NCBI GenBank assembly: GCA_016778305.1
Contig: JADHPT010000006.1
Span: forward strand, 40,994 to 104,993
Reading direction: 5' to 3'
Origin: Candidatus Poseidonia sp.
GTDB lineage: Archaea; Thermoplasmatota; Poseidoniia; Poseidoniales; Poseidoniaceae
DNA length: 64,000 nucleotides
Positions 28,788 through 37,230 of the stretch are shown in pieces. The notes beneath the pieces were generated by a model. It was given only the letters and a program-made list of their open reading frames with translations. It had not been told where the DNA came from and did no database searches. Both the position numbers and the translations under genes were made by a program. Positions within the stretch are counted from its first letter, which is position 1. Every line of letters starts with the position of its first letter.

Positions 28788-29549
28788 ATGAAGGTGATTC
28801 GGCTCCCCGCGATTCACCATGACGGAAATGCAGTTCTTGTATCGGGTGAACTTGGCCATGTTCTCGTTGACGCAGGAACTTCTTGGTATCAATCCCTTCA
28901 GGTCGAGCGGATTCGAGGCCAAATCAACGACGCAAGCATTGACCGCATCATGTTGACCTCTCGACGTTTTCCAGTTTCGGGGGGAGCCCTCCACATTGCT
29001 CAAGCATTTGGCGACGTCCCCATCCACATCCATCGTGACGGTCAATCAGCATTAGAAACGGGCGATTTTTTCACAACATGGGCCAGTCGTTTTGATTCTG
29101 ACATGCCCCAAACCTCGACCGTTGAGGTAGAAGAGAACGAAATCGTTCCTTTGGGCGATGGTGAATTGCAGGCCATTTCGCTCCCTGGCCATTCCCCTGA
29201 TGGCTTGGGCTACCTTATCCCCCATCTCTCAACGCTGATCGTTGGAACCCTCCTGCCGCGTGCCGACCGCCCTACGCGGTGGGATTTGCCGGGAGGCTCC
29301 CTCTTGCAGATCATCGAAAGTTTCCAGCGTATGAAAAAATTGAATCTCAAATCCATCGTTCCTTTACAGGGTCCGGCTATCCGTGGTTTCGACCACATAC
29401 AGGATGTTTTGACACGTCACCTTGATTTCTTCCTCACAGCGGCTGATAATGATGGTCAACCACCGACCTCATGGCAGCGACCTGCTGCAACCGCACTCTG
29501 GCTAACGCCGATTTCACCATGGCCACTTCTTGAGCAAGAGAGCGTCTAA
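28788..29549 (+). CDS. Degenerate metallo-beta-lactamase-fold protein
   Basis: 253 residues from ATG 28788. The fold markers of the MBL superfamily are there: an N-terminal strand GNAVLVSGELGHVLVDAGTSW, PLGDGELQAISLPGHSPDGLGYLI and STLIVGTLLPR. The metal motif HxHxDH, expected after IDRIMLT, is replaced by SRRFPVSGGAL, so at least three metal ligands are missing, though the His in PGHSPDG remains. It is likely non-catalytic or uses another chemistry. The stop overlaps the end of the convergent 29546-30109 gene. Confidence 0.72.
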   Translation: MKVIRLPAIHHDGNAVLVSGELGHVLVDAGTSWYQSLQVERIRGQINDASIDRIMLTSRRFPVSGGALHIAQAFGDVPIHIHRDGQSALETGDFFTTWASRFDSDMPQTSTVEVEENEIVPLGDGELQAISLPGHSPDGLGYLIPHLSTLIVGTLLPRADRPTRWDLPGGSLLQIIESFQRMKKLNLKSIVPLQGPAIRGFDHIQDVLTRHLDFFLTAADNDGQPPTSWQRPAATALWLTPISPWPLLEQESV

Positions 29550-30109
29550 GCCGGACTTTGGAGAACATAACTTCGGTCAAGCCGTTTCTGGCGGCGAACG
29601 GAGTATGTTTCAGCAGTATTCTCAACCCGTACAGACGAGCCGTCGAGACTTCGCTCGTGACGGTACCATCCGCTCTGAATGTGAACGCTACCGTTGACCA
29701 GATGAAGACTTGAAACGGGGCTATCAATGCCAAATAAATGCTCTTCTCGCTTCTGGAGTGAATCATCCAATCTCCAAACACCGCCTCGTTGCGTTCCAGC
29801 AAGGAATTGCAACGTGCCTTCATTGGCTAAGACCAAGGCCCGAATGCTTCCTTCTTGCAGTGAAAATGTAGTAATGAGTTCGAGGCGAGGCAGGGTCAGC
29901 AATTTGACGTGTCCTGACGCCGTACCGATCGCTGCAAGGTCGATGTTTCCCATCGGTCCTCGGACAACGAGGAGAACGGTTGGTAACGCCTCGAGATTCA
30001 TGCGGAATGGACGACCCTCGGTAGGTTTCCACACGATGAGCCCATCGTTCATCCCCACAAGCGTGCCTTCATCTGTCGTCAGACTTCGGACAATCGTTCG
30101 TTGATTCAT
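29546..30109 (-). CDS. Small beta-propeller-like protein, unknown function
   Basis: 187 residues of short beta strands in WD/PQQ-like fashion: VGMNDGLIVWKPTEG, AAIGTASGHVKLLTLPRLELIT, FLAGTQRGGVWRLDDS and SLHLVNGSVHIQSGWY. About four blades are visible, too few for a closed propeller alone. No signal peptide, so cytosolic. Family not recognised. Confidence 0.6.
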   Translation of the reverse strand: MNQRTIVRSLTTDEGTLVGMNDGLIVWKPTEGRPFRMNLEALPTVLLVVRGPMGNIDLAAIGTASGHVKLLTLPRLELITTFSLQEGSIRALVLANEGTLQFLAGTQRGGVWRLDDSLQKREEHLFGIDSPVSSLHLVNGSVHIQSGWYRHERSLDGSSVRVENTAETYSVRRQKRLDRSYVLQSPA

Positions 30110-30176
30110 AGACGGTCATTGTGCGCCGCCGGTACAGGGTCTTTTGCCAGACCCCAACGTGAATGTGAAAGTGAAA

Positions 30177-30482
30177 TCAGTACATGTCTTCTGTTTTGTT
30201 TTCCTTCTTCCATTTGCGGTAGCAGGATTTGCATACTCGCACGCGACCTTTGCGTGCTTCATAGCCGCTTGACCCCCATCCGTCAATGGCGTTTTCAATC
30301 GACAATGAACGTCCGCCCATGGATTTATCAGCAAATTTCTCACAATCTCGAATTCCACAAGGAAGTTCACCTTCGGTTTTCGACGAAGTCTTGGTGTTCT
30401 TTTCATCTTCACCGTTGTCGCTGCGGTGCTTCCTGGCCTTGGCCTTGAATCCCATATACACTCGGTCTCGGAGGTAATTCAT
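30177..30482 (-). CDS. Small basic zinc-finger-like protein
   Basis: 101 residues from ATG 30482, rich in Lys/Arg. Two cysteine pairs are spaced as a putative zinc site: LPCGIRDCEKF and RVCKSCYRKWKK, ~45 residues apart with a Gly/Ser-rich middle. Probably nucleic-acid binding. It lies directly downstream of TFB on the same strand (15-nt gap), suggesting co-transcription. No known family recognised. Confidence 0.6.
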   Translation of the reverse strand: MNYLRDRVYMGFKAKARKHRSDNGEDEKNTKTSSKTEGELPCGIRDCEKFADKSMGGRSLSIENAIDGWGSSGYEARKGRVRVCKSCYRKWKKENKTEDMY

Positions 30483-30497
30483 CAAGGTTGTCGTCCT

Positions 30498-31511
30498 TCA
30501 CTCCATTGCTTTCTTGGCTTGAATTTTTGAAATCAAGCCGTCAATGATACGAAGTAGCCCGCGCAGGGTGACTTCAGAAACATTGGCGACAGCACAAACT
30601 TCGGATTGAGTTCGTGGAGTTTCGGCTTCCAGACAGGCCTTGTAGATGAGTGCAGCGGCGACCCCCATCGGCTTCTTGCCCTGCCAGACATCTTCGTGAG
30701 GTTGGATGGTCTGCCAGAGGGTGTCCAGAGGGTTTCTGATACTGGGTTCAAGTGAAAGGTCTGAAATAAACTTGTCAAAGTATTCGTTCGGTCCAGTGAT
30801 CTTGTGCATGTTCAAGCGGCGAGAAACTTGACGGATGAGCCGAGAAAGGTCTTTTTCAGTAATCTCGAATGATGATGCGATGTCTGGAATTTGACGTGGC
30901 AGCTCCTCTTGTCGTGCGACGAGATAGGTGCACGCAGCGGTGACGCCAGCAATGGACCGTCCGGTGACAAAGCCCTCTCCTGAGAGTCGCCGGTACAAAC
31001 GCGCAGCTTCTTCTTGGAGCGGGGAAGGGAGTCCGGAGCGATCACGAATGAACTGATTGGCCTTCACCAAGTTACGCTCGCGACTCTTACGAGTTTTCGA
31101 ACGCTCGTCGATGACTCTTCGGCGCCGCCAATCACGACGTGCTTGTGAGGTCATGCCGTGGCGGGATGCAGTTCCTGTGTTCAAATCTCGAACATCAATA
31201 GTGGTGTTCAATCCCTTGTCGGCGAGGGTGTACGTGGCTGGCCGTCCTACGCGGGAGCGGTCAACTCCGTTGTCTCGATTGGTCCATTCTGCGCCGGGGT
31301 CAGGTACGTTCTCCTCTACGACCAAACCACAATCTCCGCATGTGATTTCGCCGCGAGTGGTGTTGAAATCCCAGTTAACTGCTCCACAATCCTCGCAAGG
31401 ACGTGTGTGGCCGTCGAGAACCCGACGGGATGGACGTTCACCGCCGAATCCTCGGCGAGGTGTTCCGCCCTTGTTGTCATCGGCGCTTTGGGATTGGTTC
31501 TTTTGATTCAA
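30498..31511 (-). CDS. tfb: Transcription initiation factor IIB (TFB)
   Basis: 337 residues. It recruits RNA polymerase to TBP-bound promoters and helps set the start site. Zinc ribbon RPCEDCGAVNWDFNTTRGEI...CGDCG (residues ~37-60), B-finger/linker with EWTNRDNGVDRSRVG, then two cyclin-like repeats (~130-230: SLPSPLQEEAARLYRR, GVTAACTYLVARQ; ~235-335: SDLSLEPSIRN, GVAAALIYKACLE, TQSEVCAVANVSEVTLRG). I use TTG 31511, preceded by GGAG and placed ~40 nt after a clear TATA box. The N-terminal ~30 residues are Arg/Gly/Ser-rich. Confidence 0.95.
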   Translation of the reverse strand: MNQKNQSQSADDNKGGTPRRGFGGERPSRRVLDGHTRPCEDCGAVNWDFNTTRGEITCGDCGLVVEENVPDPGAEWTNRDNGVDRSRVGRPATYTLADKGLNTTIDVRDLNTGTASRHGMTSQARRDWRRRRVIDERSKTRKSRERNLVKANQFIRDRSGLPSPLQEEAARLYRRLSGEGFVTGRSIAGVTAACTYLVARQEELPRQIPDIASSFEITEKDLSRLIRQVSRRLNMHKITGPNEYFDKFISDLSLEPSIRNPLDTLWQTIQPHEDVWQGKKPMGVAAALIYKACLEAETPRTQSEVCAVANVSEVTLRGLLRIIDGLISKIQAKKAME

Positions 31512-31545
31512 CTTATCAACTCCTTGTTTAGTAGTGGGCGCAGGT

Positions 31546-31558
31546 GGTATTTAAATCC
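31546..31558 (-). promoter_or_regulatory. TATA box of tfb
   Basis: On the minus strand GGATTTAAATACC contains a near-ideal archaeal TATA box, about 37-45 nt upstream of the tfb start. Transcription is expected to begin ~25 nt downstream, leaving a short leader with a GGAG ribosome-binding site. Confidence 0.7.
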
Positions 31559-31647
31559 GAGGTTTTATTGCAAACACTTAGTATGACGCAATAGACCGTT
31601 TTTGAATTCAAAGTACTCTTCTCACCTATTAATCACTAGGTCTGAGA

Positions 31648-31659
31648 GGTTATAAACGG
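31648..31659 (+). promoter_or_regulatory. TATA box of purA
   Basis: GGTTATAAACGG is a good archaeal TATA match in the divergent tfb-purA gap. It predicts a start near 31680 and a leader of ~90 nt before the purA ATG, long for an archaeon, in which I see no riboswitch-like fold by eye. Confidence 0.55.
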
Positions 31660-31767
31660 TCGTTCCAAAAAGAGGAACATTCACTCCCCCATGCACCAAG
31701 CATCTTCATGGACGGCGAACACAGAGTTCAAAGACGGTCTGCATTGCCAAGCGGATGAGGAAGGAAG

Positions 31768-33069
31768 ATGCCGGCTACTGTCATTCTTGGTGCGCAATGG
31801 GGCGATGAAGGAAAAGGGAAACTGGTTGACCGACTTGCAGAGGAAGCCACGTGGGTGGCAAGATTCCAAGGTGGAAATAACGCAGGCCACACGGTCGTTC
31901 TCGGCGAGCAAGTCCTCAAGTTCCACCTTTTACCCTCGGGAATCACTCGAAAAGAATGCCATCTCATTTTGGGCGATGGTATGGTCGTAGACCCGTGGGT
32001 CTTGGATACGGAGTTGAAAGATTGGCTCGATTCGTCTGGAGAAGATCCGAAAGGTGACCGCTTATTCATTAGCGAACGCGCTCACATCATCTTACCATAT
32101 CACAGGTTCATGGACGGTCTTGACAAGAAAATCGGAACCACCGGCCGAGGCATCGGTCCCACGTACGCGGACAAGATCAACCGTGTTGGCTTGCGATTCG
32201 GTGATGTGGCCGAGGTGCTTGGCGATGATGCTTGGACGTCAACCACCGTGGCGAGAATGAATGCCTCACTCGAAGCTGCAGGTGCACAAGACCGTATCAC
32301 GCATGAAGACCTGGCAGGGAACATTCAATGGATTCACGACACCTATCATCATTGCATTGCGAATACTGGCTTGATGCTCGACAACGCCCTCAAACTTGGC
32401 GAACATGTCATTCTTGAAGGCGCTCAAGGGTGTCTTCTGGATATTGACCAAGGGACCTTCCCCTTCGTGACCTCATCAGTCACCTCGCGAGGGAACGCCA
32501 CCCACGGAGCAGGAATTCACCCGGGTCACGTAGAGGAAGTAATTGGAATTACCAAGGCCTACATCACCCGAGTAGGTCACGGTGCCATGCCAACCGAACT
32601 CAATGATGAGGTCGGGGAACACATGGGTACGGTGGGTCACGAATTTGGTACAACGACGGGCCGACCTCGTCGCTGCGGTTGGTTTGATGCGGTGGTCATG
32701 CGTCACGCCCAACGAATCAACGGGTTTACCGGTCTGGCCTTAACGAAACTCGATGTACTCGGTGGACTAGAAGAATTGAAGATCTGCGTTGCCTACGAAT
32801 TGGACGGCAAGGAAATTACTGAATTGCCGTCAACCGCTTCTGCCATTGCACGCTGCAAACCCATTTACATCACCATGCCAGGATTCCCTTCCCTATCGTT
32901 GCCTGATTGGTTGGCTATGGCTGCATCCGCCAACGAAAGCGGCAAAGGCATCTCGATGCTTCCCTTGGCAGCCCAGCAATACATCGCAAAACTGGAAACC
33001 CTCGTCGGTGTTCCCTGCACGAGTATAGGCGTAGGACCTGACCGAGATGCGACCATTGATTGTGTTTGA
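31768..33069 (+). CDS. purA: Adenylosuccinate synthetase
   Basis: 433 residues. GTP-dependent condensation of IMP and aspartate, the first step from IMP to AMP. Signatures: GAQWGDEGKGK (P-loop and catalytic Asp) and GGNNAGHTV at the N-terminus, KIGTTGRGIGPTYADK (IMP site), EGAQGCLLDIDQGTFPFVTSS, and the late GRPRRCGWFDAV and TKLDVLGG. ATG 31768 follows GAGGAAGGAAG. Full length, no anomalies. Confidence 0.97.
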   Translation: MPATVILGAQWGDEGKGKLVDRLAEEATWVARFQGGNNAGHTVVLGEQVLKFHLLPSGITRKECHLILGDGMVVDPWVLDTELKDWLDSSGEDPKGDRLFISERAHIILPYHRFMDGLDKKIGTTGRGIGPTYADKINRVGLRFGDVAEVLGDDAWTSTTVARMNASLEAAGAQDRITHEDLAGNIQWIHDTYHHCIANTGLMLDNALKLGEHVILEGAQGCLLDIDQGTFPFVTSSVTSRGNATHGAGIHPGHVEEVIGITKAYITRVGHGAMPTELNDEVGEHMGTVGHEFGTTTGRPRRCGWFDAVVMRHAQRINGFTGLALTKLDVLGGLEELKICVAYELDGKEITELPSTASAIARCKPIYITMPGFPSLSLPDWLAMAASANESGKGISMLPLAAQQYIAKLETLVGVPCTSIGVGPDRDATIDCV

Positions 33070-33124
33070 ATGCGGTTGATTGAAAAAACATAGCGTCATA
33101 TACCCCCCTTGCTAATTTGACCTC

Positions 33125-33364
33125 ATGAACGGAACCATTTCCCGAACCAAGAAACTGCTATCAGCAACGAACATTGCAGCGTATTTAATTGCGTTGTTGG
33201 GTGCAACAATCATCGCAATTAGCCAAACATTAGCCATCCTCATTCCGTTGATGATGCCTCCTCTTGTTTGCGGGACATTGTGCTTGACATTGTACAACCT
33301 ACAATCGAAGAACGCTACTGATCAATCAAGCGCGCCTACGCCCAACGTTTTCACGCAAAACTGA
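33125..33364 (+). CDS. Small two-helix membrane protein (tentative)
   Basis: 79 residues with two hydrophobic stretches (IAAYLIALLGATIIAISQTLAILI, then LMMPPLVCGTLCLTLY) separated by a few residues, a basic N-terminus and a polar tail. It sits between purA and tRNA-Ala. No homologue recognised; supported by composition only. Confidence 0.45.
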   Translation: MNGTISRTKKLLSATNIAAYLIALLGATIIAISQTLAILIPLMMPPLVCGTLCLTLYNLQSKNATDQSSAPTPNVFTQN

Positions 33365-33460
33365 ACGGACCTTTGCTCTGGATTGCACCAGTCACCGCGC
33401 AACGGCATAGCCTGCGTAGGTGAAGGCTCAAAAGGGAGAGGCTCACCGCTTGGATTACAA

Positions 33461-33533
33461 GGGCGCTTAGCTCAGTTGGAAGAGCGTCTGGTTTGCAACC
33501 AGAAGGCCGGGGGTTCAAATCCCCCAGCGTCCA
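33461..33533 (+). tRNA. tRNA-Ala(TGC)
   Basis: A full cloverleaf folds by eye: acceptor GGGCGCT/AGCGTCC with the G3-U70 wobble that is the alanine identity element, D arm GCTC...GAGC, anticodon stem TCTGG/CCAGA with loop TTTGCAA (anticodon TGC), and T arm GGGGG TTCAAAT CCCCC. The discriminator is A; no CCA is encoded and no intron is seen. Its 3' end is duplicated at 44.57 kb and marks the left edge of the island. Confidence 0.97.
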
Positions 33534-33555
33534 CTTTGCCTCCATCTGTTGCTAG

Positions 33556-33580
33556 CGTGGACGCTTCGCCACGGGCTTCC
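33556..33580 (+). terminator. Stem-loop in unit A, just after tRNA-Ala
   Basis: CGTGG (33556-33560) pairs with CCACG (33569-33573) over an eight-base loop, followed by a pyrimidine-rich GGCTTCCTT. Placed 23 bp after the tRNA, it is a plausible terminator or processing signal. Confidence 0.45.
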
Positions 33581-33641
33581 TTCGCTGCGCTCGGTCCAAC
33601 CCGTTGGCCCCAGCGTCCACTTTGCCTACCATGGCCGTCAG

Positions 33642-33669
33642 CCGTGGCCGCTTTACCACGGGCTTTTTT
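33642..33669 (+). terminator. Stem-loop plus T-run in unit B
   Basis: CCGTGG (33642-33647) pairs with CCACGG (33656-33661), followed by GC and six Ts. A typical intrinsic-terminator shape, although archaeal termination mainly needs the T-run. Confidence 0.6.
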
Positions 33670-33764
33670 CACTCCGCACAGTTCAGCCCGTTGGCCCCAG
33701 CGTCAACCGCTCATGTCCTTCTTGACCTGTGAAAGTTCATTGACTATCGGTTCCATGGGCGTTT

Positions 33765-34292
33765 ATGGACCTTTCAACAGCGTCTCAATGGGCCGAAGTC
33801 TTCGGACTGATCACAATTCTCGGTGCAGCAATTTACTCCTTCTTTCAGATCAACGAAATGAAGAAAGTAAGGGAAGGTGCGGCTTCGCTCTCATTAGCCG
33901 AGTTGTTGCAATCGTCCGATTTCGCCGCAGGTATTATTCAAGTGATTGAACAGCCAAACGACCTAGACAGTTGGGAGAAATTCAAGGACTACCATGGGGA
34001 ACGATGGCCTCAGGCATTCTCTATTATGACAACATGGGAAAGCCTCGGAGCAGTCGTTCATCGAGGGGACATTGATTTCCATATCGTTTATGATTTCTTT
34101 TCTGGCATTGTGCAACAACATCATAAAAAATGCCAGCCGTTGATTCTTTCCCAACGAGAAACTGGAGGAGACACGCGGTTTGAATGGTTCACCTGGCTGG
34201 CAGAACAATTTGCGGAATATGAGCAGAGTGTTGAAACCCCAATGGCTGCACATCTTCAGTACAAAGAATGGCGACCAAACCCGCGAAAATAG
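33765..34292 (+). CDS. Single-TM protein, island paralogue 1 of a three-member family
   Basis: 175 residues. A short N-terminus (MDLSTASQWAEVFG) leads into one TM helix (LITILGAAIYSFFQI) and a helical cytosolic domain (KKVREGAASLSLAELLQ...). The plan (xxETA-like start, TM, basic linker, helical domain with WxxxxxxVxxG features) is shared with 44799-45284 and 46770-47315, although identity is low. It resembles DUF4760-type proteins. It begins 60 bp after repeat unit B. Function unknown. Confidence 0.7.
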   Translation: MDLSTASQWAEVFGLITILGAAIYSFFQINEMKKVREGAASLSLAELLQSSDFAAGIIQVIEQPNDLDSWEKFKDYHGERWPQAFSIMTTWESLGAVVHRGDIDFHIVYDFFSGIVQQHHKKCQPLILSQRETGGDTRFEWFTWLAEQFAEYEQSVETPMAAHLQYKEWRPNPRK

Positions 34293-34465
34293 GAATGATG
34301 TTGAGTCCAAGATGGTGGGCTCGGACTCACAAGGATTGATTACCTTTTCATCAATCATAATCCCGCGAAATGTGAGAACAAATCTGCCTTGATTTTGATA
34401 CCAATGTATGTTGCTCTAAATTCTATATTGAGTTAGATTATCAATCAATACTTTCTCTTCTGCAC

Positions 34466-35809
34466 GTGAGTGAAAGCAATGTCTTGGGTAGACGTAAAGC
34501 CAACCCAATCCACTCCACCATCCTCAATACGTTCGAAAAGCTCGGGAGATTAAGCAACAAAAACGTGGTCTTGTTCCTGTTTTTGTTCACATTTACAATT
34601 TCTGCCCCAATGCTGATTGGGTTTGAAATGGGTGATGATGTTTCAAGAGAAGAGAACAAAGATATCATGATATTTCGAGATCGAGCACAAACAATACTGG
34701 ATGGTGAGCTGCTTTATCGTGATACGGAAATGATAACCGTCTCACCTCCAGTCATCAATTACCTGTTTCTCCCTGTCTTGATTCTCGGAGATACACTTCT
34801 ACTATGGTGCTCATGGTTTGCCTTCTTTCTGTTCCTAACATCGGTAGTTTTGTTTTTCTTCCTCGAGCCTTATTTTGACCGTCGCTTAGCCATTGCTGGA
34901 GGTATGATTTACAGTTCCTCACCATTCGGTCAGTTTACTTCAATCACGATGCTTCAAGACGATGCTATTATCGTTACGTTTCTAGCTATATCAATGCTGT
35001 TCCTTTCTCGCAAACGATGGTACCTTGCTGCAGCCAGCCTTGGCTTGGGCACGGTTACAAAGTTGTTCCCTGCCTTGTGCTCACCTTTCGCCGTACTTGG
35101 GCCTGATATATGGAAATCAAGAGTCTATGCAGCTTCCATCGGACTAGGCATTGCATTCCTCATTTCGCTACCATTTTTGATGTATGCTTCTTCAGATTAC
35201 ACTCAATTTTTGGAGTTTTATCTCTTCGGTATACAACCCGATAGCGATACTCAGACGTCCTATCCAGTATCACTCACAGAACAGCGTGGTATGTCGTTCT
35301 GGCGGTTCATGGGCGAGACGATCTACTTTGTTCCAAACGCAGTGCTTCACCTTGTGATGCTGGTTTCACTGATTGTTACATGGGTTGCTGTTCATCAACG
35401 AAAACTCGAGATTCCTGCTGCATTCTCACTGAGCATACTGTCCATCTTCGTCTTCTATTCCAAGATTCATTATGGATACCACCTGATGGCTCTTCTGGTT
35501 CTCATTCCATGGGCACTTCATGATGCGAAGAGGATTTGGGGGTTGTTCGGAATGAGTTTCTTTGCAGCGATGGTTCATCTCGCATGGCGTGACCGTTTTT
35601 TCACCGACAATTCCTGGGTGCACTTGGCTTTTGCATTTATCCTGTGGTTGTACTGGATCTATTGGGCAAAAATCATCATCCAGAATCCAGATTTTACACA
35701 GCGAAACGAAGTTCGTTCGCAAGAAAGCATCTTGATAGCATGCGGATGGATCGTTATCCTATGCATGGCTTATTCACTTCAGCTTGGTATTGTGAGCGCT
35801 ATGAGTTAA
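34466..35809 (+). CDS. Polytopic membrane glycosyltransferase (GT-C, GT87/GT39-like)
   Basis: 447 residues with ~11 TM helices. An acidic loop after the first helix carries DGELLYRDTEMITVSPP, which fits the GT-C pattern of a catalytic Asp plus YRD...PP, and a later LQDDAII lies in another external loop. GT-C enzymes use polyprenyl-phosphate sugars to decorate lipids or proteins outside the membrane. The gene lies between near-identical repeat units B and C, so it could have arrived as one unit with the upstream small membrane gene. The C-terminal five helices are hydrophobic and not diagnostic. Confidence 0.72.
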   Translation: MSESNVLGRRKANPIHSTILNTFEKLGRLSNKNVVLFLFLFTFTISAPMLIGFEMGDDVSREENKDIMIFRDRAQTILDGELLYRDTEMITVSPPVINYLFLPVLILGDTLLLWCSWFAFFLFLTSVVLFFFLEPYFDRRLAIAGGMIYSSSPFGQFTSITMLQDDAIIVTFLAISMLFLSRKRWYLAAASLGLGTVTKLFPALCSPFAVLGPDIWKSRVYAASIGLGIAFLISLPFLMYASSDYTQFLEFYLFGIQPDSDTQTSYPVSLTEQRGMSFWRFMGETIYFVPNAVLHLVMLVSLIVTWVAVHQRKLEIPAAFSLSILSIFVFYSKIHYGYHLMALLVLIPWALHDAKRIWGLFGMSFFAAMVHLAWRDRFFTDNSWVHLAFAFILWLYWIYWAKIIIQNPDFTQRNEVRSQESILIACGWIVILCMAYSLQLGIVSAMS

Positions 35810-35837
35810 TCAAGGATTCAGATAACGTCAATCCTAA

Positions 35838-35938
35838 CAGCGTCCACTTTGCCTACCATGGCCGTCAGCCGTGGCCGCTTTACCACGGGCTTTTTTCACT
35901 GCGCACAGTTCAGCCCGTTGGCCCCAGCGTCCACCACC
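35838..35938 (+). repeat. Repeat unit C (near-copy of unit B)
   Basis: Positions 35838-35931 match 33611-33704 at 93 of 94 bases (the difference is C33674 versus G35901, give or take one). It ends in the core CCCCAGCGTCCAC (35922-35934), and 35916-35938 is identical to 44661-44683. The pair B/C directly flanks a 2.1-kb segment holding the membrane protein and glycosyltransferase. Confidence 0.93.
35869..35896 (+). terminator. Stem-loop plus T-run in unit C
   Basis: CCGTGG (35869-35874) pairs with CCACGG (35883-35888) followed by GC and six Ts, 60 bp after the glycosyltransferase stop. It is the same element as in unit B. Confidence 0.6.
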
Positions 35939-36012
35939 TCTTTTTTGCCCCAAGTTTATTTTTTGAACAATACTGCGTTAGATTGTTAAAAGGGATTGAA
36001 ATCAAAACCCAC

Positions 36013-36960
36013 ATGGGTCAACAATTCTTGACGCTTCAAGTCTTGACGTTGCTTCTTCTCATTCCTCTCTCTGGATGTTTTGGAACCGACTCATCTGAGC
36101 AAGTAGAAGTGATTGAAGAACTTCAAGAATTGGAGAACCCTTGCACCCTACCATCGGAATCTTTGACTCAATCAATGACCTCAATCATGGTGAACGGTCA
36201 AGAAAGATTGTTCAGATTATCTGCTCCAAGTTCCGATGCTGGAGTCAAGTTAGCACTCATCATCGCTTACCATGGCGGTGATGGTTCCGGCGAAGATTTC
36301 CAGCAGCAGAGTGAGTTTGATCAGTTGGGTGAGCAAGAGAAGTTCATTATGGCTTATGCCATTGCCGAAGAAGGGCGAACAACAGAAGAAGGAGAATGGT
36401 ACCTCAACACCGCAGCCACCTCTCGAGAAGATAATGACTTTACTGAAGCCATTGTTGATGAATTATCAACCGCCTATTGCGTCGATGAAGATCGTCTTTA
36501 CGCCATTGGATATTCCCTAGGATCCATGTACACGTACGAAATCGCATGCCAATTGAACCACAGGTTTGCAGCGGTTGCTTCGTTTGCAGGAACAATGCCT
36601 GTGGAACCTGAAACATGTGATTTGGAAGGGCGCGTGGCAGTCATGCACATTCATGGAAAACTCGATTACATCATCGATTATGATGATGATTGGGATTGGA
36701 AGGATGGTGAACATGAAAATGTTGGTACAATGAGTAGTGTACCAGGAATGATTGATTCATGGGCATCTAGAGCAAATTGCGAATCCAGTGATACTGATGC
36801 TGATTTTTTCCTAGAGCACATTGTACATGATGGATGTCTTGGAGATACTCGTGTAGAACATTACGGGTTGGAGTTTCAAGAACATACCTGGCCTGATGAT
36901 GTTGATGGAACCCCCACTTACCAACTCATTTGGGAATTTCTCAGTGATTTCACCAATTAG
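36013..36960 (+). CDS. Secreted lipoprotein, LpqC/PHB-depolymerase-like esterase (island copy 1)
   Basis: 315 residues from ATG 36013; the longer open frame to 35644 runs through repeat C and is not credible. A signal peptide ends in the lipobox LSGC. The alpha/beta-hydrolase core follows: IIAYHGGDGSGEDF (oxyanion strand), Ser in GYSLGSMYTY, MHIHGKLDYIIDY (acid-bearing strand) and a C-terminal EHTWP with the catalytic His. COG3509-type esterases act on polyhydroxyalkanoates, feruloyl or acetyl esters. Paired cysteines suggest disulfides outside the cell. A second member is at 41054. Confidence 0.8.
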   Translation: MGQQFLTLQVLTLLLLIPLSGCFGTDSSEQVEVIEELQELENPCTLPSESLTQSMTSIMVNGQERLFRLSAPSSDAGVKLALIIAYHGGDGSGEDFQQQSEFDQLGEQEKFIMAYAIAEEGRTTEEGEWYLNTAATSREDNDFTEAIVDELSTAYCVDEDRLYAIGYSLGSMYTYEIACQLNHRFAAVASFAGTMPVEPETCDLEGRVAVMHIHGKLDYIIDYDDDWDWKDGEHENVGTMSSVPGMIDSWASRANCESSDTDADFFLEHIVHDGCLGDTRVEHYGLEFQEHTWPDDVDGTPTYQLIWEFLSDFTN

Positions 36961-36980
36961 GGTTGTTTCTAACAATGACT

Positions 36981-37085
36981 CAAAAGGGCTCACTGAAAGC
37001 CTGAGCAATCGGTAGCGAGTGATTCGACCCACTGCAAACCCTCTGATGAGGTCAAAATGAATCAGTGGGTTTGTGCATTGACCCT
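36981..37085. repeat. Structured repeat R0 (cassette-separating family)
   Basis: A palindrome-rich stretch 20 bp after the esterase stop. Bases 37010-37041 match the reverse complement of 40183-40214 at 26 of 32 positions; TCGACCCACTGCAA is identical. It also contains CCACTG...CAGTGG and GGCT...AGCC inverted repeats. Confidence 0.75.
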
Positions 37086-37188
37086 GTGATTCGTTATAAT
37101 AACGGTTGAATCAAGATTCTTGATCTTTAGCATTGGTTTGTTTGCAAAATCGGATTTTACTGGAAAAATCATTAATTCAAATATTTTT

Positions 37189-37203
37189 TTTGTATAATAC
37201 AAA
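37189..37203 (+). promoter_or_regulatory. Palindromic operator over the TATA region of the HTH-HNH operon
   Basis: TTTGTATAATACAAA is a perfect 7-1-7 palindrome 27 bp before ATG 37231, in a strongly AT-rich leader that would also hold the TATA box. A dimeric regulator, possibly the HTH protein encoded next, could block transcription here. Confidence 0.5.
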
Positions 37204-37230
37204 TAAATACTATGACTTTCTGGAACTTCC

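Larger units (their letters stand above)
33522..33707 (+). repeat. Tandem ~87-bp units A and B starting in the tRNA-Ala 3' end
   Basis: The 13-mer CCCCAGCGTCCAC, whose first bases are the end of tRNA-Ala, occurs at 33522 and 33608, and with one mismatch at 33695, giving spacings of 86 and 87 bp. Each unit continues TTTGCC, then an inverted repeat around a CGTGG...CCACG stem, a T-rich run and CCGTTGG before the next core. Unit B (33611-33704) recurs almost perfectly at 35838. These look like attachment-site remnants or expanded terminator units. Confidence 0.9.

Noticed and set aside
31691..31990. A 99-codon plus-strand frame at the start of purA
   Set aside because: It overlaps purA in another frame and has no recognisable features.
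33383..33949. A 188-codon open frame running across tRNA-Ala and repeats A/B
   Set aside because: It translates a tRNA and terminator hairpins, has no domain-like sequence, and overlaps the better-supported gene starting at 33765.
35644..36012. N-terminal extension of the first esterase
   Set aside because: It would read through the end of the glycosyltransferase gene and repeat C; the signal peptide and lipobox begin at 36013.
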